This document shows, one piece after another, positions 7,399 to 16,332 of a DNA stretch of 59,981 bases. Each line of letters begins with the position of its first letter. Position 1 is the first letter of the stretch. Source of the DNA: a virus; IMG/VR virus record IMGVR_UViG_3300032293_001960, positions 1 to 59,981 of that record; one strand, 5' to 3'. The notes under the pieces are model-generated. The model worked only from the letters and a program-made list of their open reading frames with translations, did no database searches and was not told the DNA's origin. The position numbers and the translations under genes were made by a program.

Positions 7399-7802
7399 GC
7401 AGCAACGAGTTCCCGTTCAGGCACGGCCTGTTGTGCATCGAGTGCACCCAGCTCAGCGTCTTCGTCCAGATAATTAAGCCGAACTTCACCGCTACTCACC
7501 GTAATTGCTAGCCTGTCACCAGGCTCGAAGCCAGCAACCTGCCCGTATGTGCGGCCAATTAGCATGATGCCGTTACGATGCACTTTAGTTGCATAGCTAG
7601 CACTCTTACCGCGATCATGCTTGTGCTCAGCCCCAACTTTTAGCCCCTTTGCAGCCAAAACTGCTGTAATAAACGCCTTTTTAAGCACTTGTGGCTTTCC
7701 GGCTGGCGTGGTGCGGACATACCCAGCTGCACGAGCTAGGTCTATTTCGGACACACCAGGGTTGGCTTCAATAAATGAAACCAGTTCGTCGCCTCTGAGC
7801 AT
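7395..7802 (-). CDS. Cyanobacterial AbrB-like transcriptional regulator
   Basis: The 135 residues from MLRGDELV have the layout of cyanobacterial AbrB proteins: an N-terminal helical region ending in a conserved AxGL segment (AAKGLKV), and a C-terminal swapped-hairpin domain (VHRNGIMLIGRTYGQVAGFEPGDRLAITV). Host cyAbrB proteins control carbon/nitrogen and stress genes, so a phage copy may interfere with host transcription or control lysogeny. The frame runs on to 7880, overlapping the polymerase gene, but MLRGDELV matches the family N-terminus. Confidence 0.75.
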   Translation of the reverse strand: MLRGDELVSFIEANPGVSEIDLARAAGYVRTTPAGKPQVLKKAFITAVLAAKGLKVGAEHKHDRGKSASYATKVHRNGIMLIGRTYGQVAGFEPGDRLAITVSSGEVRLNYLDEDAELGALDAQQAVPERELVAA

Positions 7803-7869
7803 GGTTATAGGTGGAAGGCTTCTCCACCCTACACCAAGCCGGTTAGCACTGCAACCAAACCGGAACAGG

Positions 7870-9807
7870 TCACTTAGCATCCGCCCACGTCAGCCCGTAG
7901 GACACCTCAGCCACGATAGGCACCTTGCTGCAAACCGACTCCCCAGCTCGTTCCATGCAGTCTTTTAAACGCTGCGCCCACTGCTCTTTTACATCCTCTT
8001 GAACTTCTAGCACTATTTCATCGTGGATCATTGCTATCAGTTTAGCTTCTCCCGGTAACTTTACTATTTCTCTCCAGATACTACTGATCGCCTTTTTCGC
8101 AATATCTCCAGCAGTCCCCTGAACCTGTGTGTTTATCCGCGTAGTGTACTTATCATCAAACCCTTTAAGAATCCGCCTCCTCCCCGAGAGCGTTAACACT
8201 GACGCAGTTGTCTTAGAGCCTTCGCGTTGCTGCCACTCGTACAACTGTGGATAAGCTGTTCTAAAACCATCGACAATCTCTTTCGCCTCAGAATCAGACA
8301 TTTCAATCCCATATTCAGCCATCGCCTGTTTCCTTAATGTTGCTGGACCAGCTCCATACAGCAGTCCAAAGTTTGCAATTTTAGCGCTTGTCCGTTGTGC
8401 CTTAGTGATCTTATCGCTTTCCACTCCAGTAATGAGCGTTGCGGTCTCGGTGTGCAAATCCCGGCCTGCTCTGTAGGCATCCAGCATGCGCTGCTCCCCC
8501 GAGAGCTCAGCAGCAACTCGAAGTTCCACCTGAGAAAAGTCCGCAACAACTAGCACACAGCCTTTTGATGCAATGAACTTACTCCTAAATTCTGGACTAC
8601 GATCTACCTGTTGTAGATTCGGCCCCGCGCAACTGAGCCGCCCGGTCTTTGTGCCTGTTTGCCTATAACCAGCATGGATAGCACCATCAGGCCCCGTAGC
8701 TTTAATTAGCTTTTGAATATTGGTAACTTGATTAGCCGCAGATTTCCAAGTAAGGTACTGATCTACAAGTTCGTATTTTGAGCGAATAAATGACAACAAG
8801 TTCTGATCTAAACTAGTCTTGCCCTCGGCATTGGGCGGTAAAATAATACCCGCCTTGGTAAATGCATCAGCCATTTGCTGAGTCGAAGAGGGGTTGAAAC
8901 CCGCGTATAGCTTGGTTCCTAAGCGCAGCGAGCCTGACTCTCTGGCTCTTGTGTTGACACTGCCGTCTGCATTCCTGGGAAGCCAAACATCAGGTTGATT
9001 GGGATGTTTCTGCTTAATATGCTGATCTAAATTCTCTAGAAACGCTTGTTCCAGACCAGTGGCTTTCAACTCCAAAGCAGTTTCCAGTTTCACAGCGCTT
9101 TTTGAATCAAATAGAAACCCGCGATACTGCATCAAGGCTATCGGCCGTAATACTTGCATTTCTAGCTTAAAGATTTCGTATAAGGTACAGTCTTCTTTAA
9201 CCCGAGCCTCCAACAATGCAGTCTCAAGAACAGGCATCAGATGGGGTAAACAAATTGCATCACGCGCAGCATATTGCAGCATTTCTTCAGTGATAGAGCC
9301 GCTCCAATCTGCTTTTTGCAATTCCTTAGGTAAGTCATATTTTAAATACCGCCTAACAATTGAACCTAAATCATTCTTCACTCCAGGGGAGCCATTATTG
9401 ATAATGCCGCTTGCAATCATTGTATCAAATATCATGCCCTTCAATGTAACACTTGACCGTAGTAAAAAGTTCAAATCAAAAGCCGCATTTTGTAAGACCT
9501 TAAATGTCCTGGACTCTAATAACCCTTTAAGAGGACTGAGATAGTCCCAGTCGATCGCACCATATTGATCACGAAAGCCGTGTACATCAACAATCAACGC
9601 CATCTCCTCTGATGCTACCTGAATCAAACGCACGGTATTAACCATGGGATCAAGCCCTGTAGTTTCTGTATCCACCCCTAACATAGGGGCCTGATCTAAT
9701 ACAGAAACGGCATTTGTAAGTTTGTGATGGTCCTGAGGACCTTTCACATACACATAATCAGCTTGATCTAGTACCTGTTGGCGATACAGAGCTTTGTCAG
9801 AAGGCAT
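7870..9807 (-). CDS. Family A DNA polymerase with 3'-5' exonuclease
   Basis: The 645-residue protein has an N-terminal 3'-5' exonuclease domain (GVDTETTGLDP near residue 46, later AARDAICLPHL) and a C-terminal polymerase domain with motif A (ADFSQVELRVAAEL, about 421), motif B (KIANFGLLYGAG, about 477) and motif C (MIHDEIVLEV, about 590). There is no 5'-3' exonuclease, as in other phage PolA proteins. It replicates the phage genome with the primase-helicase next to it. Its codon use is AT-richer than the structural module. Confidence 0.95.
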   Translation of the reverse strand: MPSDKALYRQQVLDQADYVYVKGPQDHHKLTNAVSVLDQAPMLGVDTETTGLDPMVNTVRLIQVASEEMALIVDVHGFRDQYGAIDWDYLSPLKGLLESRTFKVLQNAAFDLNFLLRSSVTLKGMIFDTMIASGIINNGSPGVKNDLGSIVRRYLKYDLPKELQKADWSGSITEEMLQYAARDAICLPHLMPVLETALLEARVKEDCTLYEIFKLEMQVLRPIALMQYRGFLFDSKSAVKLETALELKATGLEQAFLENLDQHIKQKHPNQPDVWLPRNADGSVNTRARESGSLRLGTKLYAGFNPSSTQQMADAFTKAGIILPPNAEGKTSLDQNLLSFIRSKYELVDQYLTWKSAANQVTNIQKLIKATGPDGAIHAGYRQTGTKTGRLSCAGPNLQQVDRSPEFRSKFIASKGCVLVVADFSQVELRVAAELSGEQRMLDAYRAGRDLHTETATLITGVESDKITKAQRTSAKIANFGLLYGAGPATLRKQAMAEYGIEMSDSEAKEIVDGFRTAYPQLYEWQQREGSKTTASVLTLSGRRRILKGFDDKYTTRINTQVQGTAGDIAKKAISSIWREIVKLPGEAKLIAMIHDEIVLEVQEDVKEQWAQRLKDCMERAGESVCSKVPIVAEVSYGLTWADAK

Positions 9808-9912
9808 TTTGATAAAAACAAGTTAAAATTAAAGTGGAGCCAAAGCGAGCTCCAGCCCGCAGGGAAATAGTTCCCAAGGTTCGCCCCTTAGGAACTAGGG
9901 CTGTTTGTGCGT

Positions 9913-12573
9913 TCAGTCCTCCCAAAGGTCATCGTCCGCATCAAAGATCGGCTCGTACGCGCGCGCGCGTGATATCTGTGTGGGGATGTCCTTTGCTCCT
10001 TCCTCCCTGGGATCGCCCTCGGGGACTGGAAAAAAGGAAAGGACATCAGAACCGGAATCGGTTGCTTGTCCCTTGCTTTTCGGAACTGGTGATTCTTCCA
10101 AAAAGGAAAGGACATCCTCTTCAGGGATGCTGGCGATGTCCTTTCCTTTTTCCTGTTCTTGCAACCGTTCTCGGGGGGCAAGGAGCAAAGGACACTCATA
10201 CATGGACAACGCACGCGCGCGCGAGGGGGGAACCGTATAGGAAGGCACCGGTTTATCGCTCCCGGGGACGATCCGCTTCTTACCCTCCACCAGCACCCCA
10301 GAGGCCACCCAGCGATCCAGCCAGCGCCTTACGGTCTTGATCGAGGGTGTCTTCCTCGCCTGGCCGGTCATCTCCTCTCCCAGGCGCTCCCAGACATCTT
10401 TGGCGGTCAACCTGTCCGGGCCCTCCCCTGACTCCCGAGCACGCTGCACCGCGTCTCTGACGATCCGCAGGGCCATGGTGTGTGGCTCCGGATCTCCCTG
10501 CCCGTTGTCCTCCCTCCTCTCGGTCGGCGTCCAGTCCCACACGGAGTACGCGAAATCAGCGTCCCGCTCCACCACCAGCAGGTCCCCTTCCCGGCCCAGG
10601 CGGCTTTTCTTGATCTGGATCAGCCTGCAGCTAGAGGGCACCAGGCGCCGCTCACGGAGCCTTTCACGTTCATCGTCTGTGGGCTTGCGCAGATGCCACT
10701 GTTCGTCCACTGCAGCCGTGAGATAGCGGGTGCCCCGCGCTTCGCCCGCCGCGTTGTCGTGATGAATCCAGATGATGCTGGTGGCTGGAAATCCATCAGG
10801 AGCTCCGTTCTGTTCGCTGTAGTAGTAAAAAGGCGATGCAAAGGCTTTATCTTTTTCTTCAACCTGCATCTTTGTACTGCAGGAGCCAATGCTGTCTACA
10901 ACCACAAGAGCGGGTCTGTGCTCTTTAATCCATTCACCAAATTCATGTGTATGGTTTAGCTGAAAACCACGCTTGACAATGAACCACTCGGAATCCTTGT
11001 CGAGATCAATACCGTTATCTTCGCAATCCTGTAGTAACTTCGCAGGGCTCTGATCATTTTGGATCCAAAGCACGGGACCCTGTTTCACAGGAAGATCAAT
11101 TCCACGAATCCTCATCGGGCTGCCACGACCTATGGCAGTTGCCAGGCCCATACAGGCTGAAGTCTTCCCGAGGCCGCCAGCAGCGTGCACCATGACTTGT
11201 GTAGGCTTTTGAAGAAGATTAGGAATGACATAATCCATCTTTTCAATATGCCGCCACCAACCAATCTTTACATTTAAGGCTCTTGTAGATTCGTAATACC
11301 TATACTCGTCCATTGCAGCTAGGCACTGTTGACCAGTAAGGCGACGACCTGTTTCTGCTGCTAAGCCGGCCATGCGTCCGATTCGCAAAGCGGGGTTGAG
11401 TTCTTCATCATGAATGCGTATCAAGGCCTCGTGAAACTCCCTTTCGTTCATAACGACGCGGGGAGTATCTACAGATTTTACGACTTGTAATTTAGCATCT
11501 TCAGGGTAGGAGTACCCAATAGCAGACGCTAATTCCGCAACAATAGTCTCTAACTCAGCCCCCCGAGGACGTGGGGCGTGTTTCTTGCCTGACCTTACTT
11601 TATGCATAAAGTCCAATACATCACCATGCACACCACATGCTTTGCAGTCCCAGCATCCAGTATCTGTCGAGTATTGGAAGGATGTACCGCTCTTACCACC
11701 GTGCCAAGGGCAGCCTGACACCATTTGTGGCTTTGCTCCAGAGCGCAGCTTCCAACCGTATTCCGTAAATGTGTGGTCGTTAAAGACCAGTTCTTCTAGT
11801 CGTGGGAGGAGCTTCGCCTGAACTTCAGGGCGAAAAAACCAACCTCTGATTTGTTTCTCTGGGATTAAGGTATCAAGGCCGACATCAGACGCTAGCTCTT
11901 CTAATTCATCAGCACTGAGGAACTGAACAGGTTTTCGATAGGGTCTGACAGCATCTAGTAGCCACCCCGGGGCCGTGGCTGGCATCCCATCATTGTAGCT
12001 AAGCCATTTGTAGATCATCCCATCTGGGTGTCTGGAGCCTGGAAGCACGCTTTGGCAGGCGTTAAAGCGGATGACTAATTCTTGATAGTCACCTTCAGTT
12101 TGTATCTCAGGGACAGTGTCTATCCATTCGTTTTCATCAGAATCGGGATTAAAGCTGTAGTATAGTTTCTTAATAGATTTCATTTCATAGACTAACTGAG
12201 AAGGCATACGATAGACAATCTGTCTTCTTTCAAGTCTTCCAGATGTCCAGCTCATAGTTTTTTCTTGTCCATACGGTTCGTATTCATGTTTTGCTGCTTG
12301 TTTGTATTTGGCATCCGCATCAGGCCCGTCAATATCGACAGCGATCAGACCATCAGAGAGGGAACCAGTAACAACACCAATACCGTTGTACGCTGATTTA
12401 GTCTTATACAGTTGGATTGTCTGTTCTTTCGTGAAAGGCTGCGTCGTCCAGTCTTTGACGTAAGTATCTTTACCTGCTACGGGTATGAAGGCCCAACCAC
12501 TTGGGAAGACGTTGCCTTCGAGTTGACGAATTGCTTTTGCATTTAGAAGTGCCGGCCTGCCTGAAGAGGACAT
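9913..12573 (-). CDS. Bifunctional primase-polymerase / helicase
   Basis: The 886-residue protein begins with a prim-pol-like domain (IPVAGKDTYVKDW, then VVTGSLSDGLIAVDIDGPDA with acidic metal ligands). A zinc-finger-like CPWHGG...CWDCKACG follows at about 284-313. A RecA-fold helicase domain has Walker A GGLGKTSA (about 465) and Walker B ALVVVDSIG (about 550). The last 100 residues are low-complexity, with repeated DVLSF and KGKDI segments encoded by DNA repeats. It would prime and unwind at the phage origin. It is divergently placed from the early plus-strand genes. Confidence 0.88.
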   Translation of the reverse strand: MSSSGRPALLNAKAIRQLEGNVFPSGWAFIPVAGKDTYVKDWTTQPFTKEQTIQLYKTKSAYNGIGVVTGSLSDGLIAVDIDGPDADAKYKQAAKHEYEPYGQEKTMSWTSGRLERRQIVYRMPSQLVYEMKSIKKLYYSFNPDSDENEWIDTVPEIQTEGDYQELVIRFNACQSVLPGSRHPDGMIYKWLSYNDGMPATAPGWLLDAVRPYRKPVQFLSADELEELASDVGLDTLIPEKQIRGWFFRPEVQAKLLPRLEELVFNDHTFTEYGWKLRSGAKPQMVSGCPWHGGKSGTSFQYSTDTGCWDCKACGVHGDVLDFMHKVRSGKKHAPRPRGAELETIVAELASAIGYSYPEDAKLQVVKSVDTPRVVMNEREFHEALIRIHDEELNPALRIGRMAGLAAETGRRLTGQQCLAAMDEYRYYESTRALNVKIGWWRHIEKMDYVIPNLLQKPTQVMVHAAGGLGKTSACMGLATAIGRGSPMRIRGIDLPVKQGPVLWIQNDQSPAKLLQDCEDNGIDLDKDSEWFIVKRGFQLNHTHEFGEWIKEHRPALVVVDSIGSCSTKMQVEEKDKAFASPFYYYSEQNGAPDGFPATSIIWIHHDNAAGEARGTRYLTAAVDEQWHLRKPTDDERERLRERRLVPSSCRLIQIKKSRLGREGDLLVVERDADFAYSVWDWTPTERREDNGQGDPEPHTMALRIVRDAVQRARESGEGPDRLTAKDVWERLGEEMTGQARKTPSIKTVRRWLDRWVASGVLVEGKKRIVPGSDKPVPSYTVPPSRARALSMYECPLLLAPRERLQEQEKGKDIASIPEEDVLSFLEESPVPKSKGQATDSGSDVLSFFPVPEGDPREEGAKDIPTQISRARAYEPIFDADDDLWED
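9957..10226. repeat. Nested inverted and direct repeats in the primase 3' end: origin candidate
   Basis: Outer arms pair at 15 exact bases (TGTCCTTTGCTCCTT at 9987-10001 with its complement at 10180-10194) and at alternating CG tracts (9957-9970, a perfect 14-base palindrome, and 10213-10223). Inside, AAAAAGGAAAGGACATC occurs directly at 10031 and 10100 and inverted at 10135-10151. Iterated and inverted repeats within or beside a primase gene are typical of phage origins. Confidence 0.5.
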
Positions 12574-12748
12574 GGTTTCGATTTTTGTTCAGAATTGATG
12601 AGGTCATCATACCACCTACTTAGAAAACAGTGCAATATTCACACAAAAATGCGAATTTTGGGTGGTTAGCAGTCTTTTCGGTTGCTTTCCAGCACTAAGC
12701 GGTGCTTTAATCTGTTTAGGGGACATCCCATTGGTTATTATCGTTGTT
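12574..12748. promoter_or_regulatory. Divergent intergenic region between the primase and early plus-strand genes
   Basis: About 175 AT-rich bases separate the divergent starts at 12573 and 12749, so promoters for both directions should lie here. A short inverted repeat CAAAA...TTTTG is at about 12643-12659. No clear -35/-10 pair could be assigned. Confidence 0.4.
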
Positions 12749-13465
12749 ATGTCGCGTCGTATTCCCAAACACTCTTCCGAAGAATCTGCTCAGTACGGTC
12801 AAGGTGTGCGTAATTTTTCGGTGCTCTTCACCCGATGGATGGACACTAACGAGTGGTCTCATCCTGTGATGACCGTTCTAGCCAAGGGAGCGTTAAACGG
12901 TACTGCATGGCTTCACAGCAGTCAAATTAGTGGCTTAAGACATGGTGAGCTCTACAGTCCAGGCCCCCGCACGTTTGTTGCTATTGAGCGCTTAAACTAT
13001 TATGTTTTCAGATACATAACAGAGAAAAAGTTAATTCCAGGCACCACAAGTAGCAGTAACTATTCCAAGGCTTTCGCTATTGTTGAAGATAATAGCCCCC
13101 CTCCTTTGGGCTGGTGGGTAGAAGTGTTTTGCGGCGTTCGCACCCCGAAAGATATTGATCTGAAAATGAATTTCTTCTCAGACACTCAAGCCAGAGAGCT
13201 ATCTTTGTCGTGGGCATCTTTAATTCGCGGACTTATGATTGCAGCTAAGATTGATATTATTACGGATTTAGAAACTACAATAAGAGAGTATTATCCAGCT
13301 AATGACCATGCTCGTGTTGCAAAAATACTTGAAGTGATTAGAAACAAATCTACCTGGGAACCCATGGAGCTGACTGTAGAGTTGCCCGCAATCGCGGCTT
13401 TTACGGCAGCTCTAGGCGGCCCCGAGAGCGAGAAGCTACTTTTATCAACCTTGCAAAACCGCTAA
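12749..13465 (+). CDS. Hypothetical protein at the head of the early plus-strand operon
   Basis: A 238-residue protein. I chose the ATG at 12749 (MSRRIPKHSSEES); a GTG at 12662 would add 29 hydrophobic residues that look like untranslated leader. It includes GALNGTAWLHSSQISGLRHG, which may be a small DNA-binding helix pair, and it ends in a helical region. No family is recognised. Its place opposite the primase suggests an early role. Confidence 0.65.
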   Translation: MSRRIPKHSSEESAQYGQGVRNFSVLFTRWMDTNEWSHPVMTVLAKGALNGTAWLHSSQISGLRHGELYSPGPRTFVAIERLNYYVFRYITEKKLIPGTTSSSNYSKAFAIVEDNSPPPLGWWVEVFCGVRTPKDIDLKMNFFSDTQARELSLSWASLIRGLMIAAKIDIITDLETTIREYYPANDHARVAKILEVIRNKSTWEPMELTVELPAIAAFTAALGGPESEKLLLSTLQNR

Positions 13466-13503
13466 TAAGCTGTAATATAAACCAGTTTTAGGCTACTACT
13501 TCC

Positions 13504-13782
13504 GTGCCCCTCACAGCTTGTTTGTACTTACCTATCACAGGTTTTGCTAACTTATCCGCTTGTTATGAAATTGATTGTTACGACGACGGCACGGATTTAA
13601 CTTACCGTGTTGTGTGTTTTGACAAAGGAGCTGTTTTATCGCTTATTGACCAAACAAAGAAATGGTTGGAAGACCCACTAGTGCATGAACAGGCGTTGCT
13701 TCCTTGCTATTTCATATCAGGAATGGCACGCCCTCATATGCCCAATATTTATACAGATAATCTCCTTGCGTGCGTAAAGTGA
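13504..13782 (+). CDS. Hypothetical protein
   Basis: A 92-residue protein starting at GTG 13504, 38 bases after the previous gene. It contains several cysteines and no recognised domain. It is AT-rich like its neighbours. Confidence 0.5.
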   Translation: MPLTACLYLPITGFANLSACYEIDCYDDGTDLTYRVVCFDKGAVLSLIDQTKKWLEDPLVHEQALLPCYFISGMARPHMPNIYTDNLLACVK

Positions 13783-13792
13783 CCAGGACTGG

Positions 13793-13821
13793 TTGACAAA
13801 CCCACCAGAACCGGCTACTCT
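13793..13821 (+). promoter_or_regulatory. Sigma-70-type promoter candidate
   Basis: TTGACA (13793-13798), a 17-base spacer and TACTCT (13816-13821). The same arrangement, TTGACAA-N16-TACCTT, occurs at 25544-25572. It lies 57 bases before the probable ssDNA-binding protein start. Confidence 0.5.
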
Positions 13822-13878
13822 TTGTTCAGGTTGATCCTTGATCGCCCTAAACCCACCTACTTTCTTTGCAACTTTCCC

Positions 13879-14424
13879 ATGGCACTTGCATTTCTCGACG
13901 AAGAGGTTATTGAAGGCCTATCAAAAGAGCTTCAATCTGGACGATACTTAAACCTCAGCAAAATCAACGGCGAAAAGAAAGTCCGCTTTTTTGGTCAGGG
14001 CTTGACCGGTTGGGAAGCCTGGACAGACGACAAAACGCCTATTCGCTGGGAGACCAAACCAAGTGAGTACCCCGCAAACATCAAAAGAGGTGATGATAAC
14101 TCTGTAGATCTCAAGCGTTTTGTTGCTGGTATTGTTTACGACTATGAAGATGATCAGTTCAAAATCATGAATATTAACAAACCTTCTGTACTCACAGAGT
14201 TTTTTAAATACTGCAAGACCCCCGAGTACGGCGATCCTCAAGGATACGACATCAAGTTTGGGAAAACAGGCAGCGGCATGGATACTAAGTACACCACCCT
14301 GGCTCTGCCACCTAAATCGGTTCCTGACCTTCTTATTGCTCGATTTAAGGAGGAATGCAGCGGCTGGTGTTTGGCCGCAATCTTTGACGGCGATGACCCC
14401 TTTGGTGGAACCAGCGCGGCCTAA
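13879..14424 (+). CDS. Probable single-stranded DNA-binding protein
   Basis: The product is 181 residues from MALAFLDEEV; the frame is open to 13822 but that stretch covers a promoter-like sequence. The central part (RFVAGIVYDYEDDQFKIMNI...PQGYDIKFGKTGSGMDTKYT) resembles phage ssDNA-binding proteins of the gp32-like group. It ends in an acidic FDGDDPFGGTSAA tail, as SSBs often do to recruit partners. A terminator-like hairpin follows. This is inference from pattern, not a certain family call. Confidence 0.6.
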   Translation: MALAFLDEEVIEGLSKELQSGRYLNLSKINGEKKVRFFGQGLTGWEAWTDDKTPIRWETKPSEYPANIKRGDDNSVDLKRFVAGIVYDYEDDQFKIMNINKPSVLTEFFKYCKTPEYGDPQGYDIKFGKTGSGMDTKYTTLALPPKSVPDLLIARFKEECSGWCLAAIFDGDDPFGGTSAA

Positions 14425-14446
14425 TTTGTCAGCCTGATCTTCACAC

Positions 14447-14476
14447 GGGCTGGCTTACCGGTCAGCCCTTTATTTT
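14447..14476 (+). terminator. Rho-independent terminator candidate
   Basis: GGGCTG and CAGCCC pair around a ten-base loop and are followed by TTTATTTT. It lies between the probable SSB gene and the HTH gene. Confidence 0.65.
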
Positions 14477-14485
14477 AAAACAGCT

Positions 14486-14770
14486 ATGCACAGCACACCA
14501 CTAATTCGCATTTACACTCGAAACATCGAGCATTTAGCTTTCAAACGCGGTTGGGATTCTACGCGCCTAGCTGATGAATTAGGCATTTCGCCTAATACGT
14601 TTCGTCGTCTTTTCCGCTCTGGGGTAAGTCGTTACATCTGCACAGACTTGTTTCAGACTGCCTTAACCATTTTTGATTGTACGCCAAACGATTTGCTTTT
14701 ACCACAAGATGGCATCGAGTACATTGTTGACCAACCGGATCACCGCGTTACCGCGCTGGGAGATTCCTAG
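14486..14770 (+). CDS. Cro/CI-type HTH regulator
   Basis: A 94-residue protein whose residues 15-60 (LAFKRGWDSTRLADELGISPNTFRRLF) form a typical lambda-repressor-like HTH, followed by a short C-terminal region ending CTPNDLLLP. It probably regulates transcription in the early region. It overlaps the start of the nuclease gene by 62 bases in another frame. Confidence 0.7.
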   Translation: MHSTPLIRIYTRNIEHLAFKRGWDSTRLADELGISPNTFRRLFRSGVSRYICTDLFQTALTIFDCTPNDLLLPQDGIEYIVDQPDHRVTALGDS

Positions 14771-15407
14771 TCACACAGCCCCTAATGGCGAGCGCACTTA
14801 TGAAACCCCCCTTGGGATTGGTAGTAGCGTTACGACTATTTTAAGCGGATCTCGTGACAACACCGAGATCGAACTTTGGCGCGAGTCTGTCGGTATTGAA
14901 AAAGCCGATGCTATTCGTGATTTTGCCGCCGCGAGAGGCACTACACATCATGCTTTAATCGAGCGATTTCTTACAGACCAAACTGAACCCGAGTTTGATT
15001 ATGTACAAACTCCATATTGGTGTTCAACTCGTGCATTTCTAGGAACGATTCAACGCAGTTTAGTTCTTGAAGGCGCTATATGGCATCCTGAAGGTTTTGC
15101 TGGATCGTTTGATTGGCTCGGTTATTTAGAAGACGATGAGTTGCAGCCTACGTTATGTGATTGGAAAACAGCTGATACCCCTCGTAATCCAAGAAAGATG
15201 TATGAGTACAGCTTACAAGCTGCTGCTTATGTTGCCGGTGCGAACTATGTATACAACGGCCTGGGCTTAGACATCCAACGAGCCAAGATAGTGGTCGCAC
15301 TACCCGACCAGTCTCCACAGATTGAAACCTTAGATAAGTCGTCGTTAGACCAGCTATTCCAACACTTTCTTGCTCGTTTACAACGTTACACCTTCTCCAA
15401 AAAATGA
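14709..15407 (+). CDS. PD-(D/E)XK exonuclease, RecB/Cas4-like
   Basis: The product is 232 residues from MASSTLLTNRITALPRWE. The core motif is GSFDWLGYLEDDELQPTLCDWKTA, with an Asp, then D-W-K, followed by YSLQAAAYVAGA, the QxxxY-type helix of RecB-family nucleases. A histidine upstream (ARGTTHHALIERFL) is also typical. It probably processes DNA ends in recombination or replication. I chose the ATG at 14709 rather than 14673 because the latter lies deeper in the preceding gene. Confidence 0.8.
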   Translation: MASSTLLTNRITALPRWEIPSHTAPNGERTYETPLGIGSSVTTILSGSRDNTEIELWRESVGIEKADAIRDFAAARGTTHHALIERFLTDQTEPEFDYVQTPYWCSTRAFLGTIQRSLVLEGAIWHPEGFAGSFDWLGYLEDDELQPTLCDWKTADTPRNPRKMYEYSLQAAAYVAGANYVYNGLGLDIQRAKIVVALPDQSPQIETLDKSSLDQLFQHFLARLQRYTFSKK

Positions 15408-15640
15408 TTCATCTTCACTGGTCTATTTTAATTATTCTTCTTTACTGCTTTTTCGTAGTGGGCTACTTCTTTGCTTTGCCTACCCTGCGAGTACGCAAGC
15501 GGGTGAGGAGTGTCGGAAAGCCGAGGGTCCAGCCATCAATTAGCAGCGGCATTCAATTTAATTCCCGCCGTAGCTCCCGCCCGCTCCGTCGAGTTGAGTC
15601 GAGGCGTGTAGTTTCGGCACAAGCGGTCAAAGAACAGTGA
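15404..15640 (+). CDS. Small membrane protein
   Basis: A 78-residue protein with one N-terminal hydrophobic helix (about residues 5-27) and a basic Arg/Ser-rich cytoplasmic tail. The start overlaps the nuclease stop as ATGA. Function unknown. Confidence 0.6.
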   Translation: MIHLHWSILIILLYCFFVVGYFFALPTLRVRKRVRSVGKPRVQPSISSGIQFNSRRSSRPLRRVESRRVVSAQAVKEQ

Positions 15641-15685
15641 AGCAATGCCCCTCCCTCATCAACTGCGCACCAACCTGTAGGTTTT

Positions 15686-15964
15686 ATGACTGACCTAAAC
15701 ATAACATTAGCTGAACGTGGCAGTCGTTATGGCGACTTTATGGGTCACTCAATGGTCACACAAGACTTAAAGGGCATTATTCTCAGCCACCTTGAACAGC
15801 GTAGTAAGTCGCTTGCGCCTGATCAGCAAGAAGCCCTTGACATGATCTTCCACAAAATCGGAAGGATCATCAATGGCGACCCTGACTACGCTGATTCGTG
15901 GGTTGATATAGCGGGCTACGCGCAGCTGGTGGCCAATAGGCTGAACAGGGAGGGTGTGCAATAA
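15686..15964 (+). CDS. DUF6378-like phage protein
   Basis: A 92-residue protein with LAERGSRYGDF at the N-terminus and EALDMIFHKIGRIINGDPDYADSWVDIAGYAQLV at the C-terminus. This pattern is characteristic of a widespread phage family I recognise as DUF6378. Its function is not established; the ERGxxYGDF and NGDPxxxDSWxDIAGYA blocks suggest a MazG-like helical fold. Family assignment is from memory. Confidence 0.75.
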   Translation: MTDLNITLAERGSRYGDFMGHSMVTQDLKGIILSHLEQRSKSLAPDQQEALDMIFHKIGRIINGDPDYADSWVDIAGYAQLVANRLNREGVQ

Positions 15965-16207
15965 ATGGCCCCTACCCCTATTTTGTTATGCTTACTGTTG
16001 CTGACAGGCTGTGCATATCCGCATCATCATCAGCGTACTGCACAGCCGCTGAAATCAGCATCTATTTCACCCTCCACACCAACTAATGATCCGATGATCA
16101 CTGTCGTTCCTATCGACGTCCCTGCCCCTCTGGGGCTCCTAGGTGTTACTGCAATGTTTACCACAGCCCGTAGGTTGCGGAAGCGCATTAGGGAGGGAAG
16201 TGACTAA
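15965..16207 (+). CDS. Small lipoprotein
   Basis: An 80-residue protein with signal sequence and lipobox (LLLLTGC, Cys about 17), a Pro/Ser-rich linker and a second weakly hydrophobic stretch before a basic tail. It follows the DUF6378 gene with no gap. A spanin-like or cell-surface role is possible, but it is far from the endolysin. Confidence 0.6.
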   Translation: MAPTPILLCLLLLTGCAYPHHHQRTAQPLKSASISPSTPTNDPMITVVPIDVPAPLGLLGVTAMFTTARRLRKRIREGSD

Positions 16208-16304
16208 CCCCCAAAGCAGTAGAATTATGGCCATAGCCGTATCACTACTCCTTACGGCGGCTCTGTATTTTCTTCTAACTACCTTCTCAACAAAGAGAAG
16301 GTGA
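16200..16304 (+). CDS. 34-residue membrane peptide
   Basis: The GTG at 16200 overlaps the lipoprotein stop. The product MTNPQSSRIMAIAVSLLLTA continues hydrophobic to a basic end (TKRR). One membrane helix is predicted. The ORF 3' end forms a perfect eight-pair hairpin (16281-16302). Confidence 0.45.
   Translation: MTNPQSSRIMAIAVSLLLTAALYFLLTTFSTKRR
16281..16302 (+). other. Stem-loop at the end of the membrane-peptide ORF
   Basis: ACCTTCTC pairs with GAGAAGGT around a six-base loop. A T-rich run begins only about 10 bases later, so it is a weak terminator or an RNA stabiliser. Confidence 0.4.
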
Positions 16305-16332
16305 TTTCACCCTTATTCTTTTTTCAGAACCC

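Noticed and set aside
9834-10340. Plus-strand ORF opposite the primase C-terminus
   Set aside because: Basic low-complexity product that merely mirrors the primase reading frame and its repeats.
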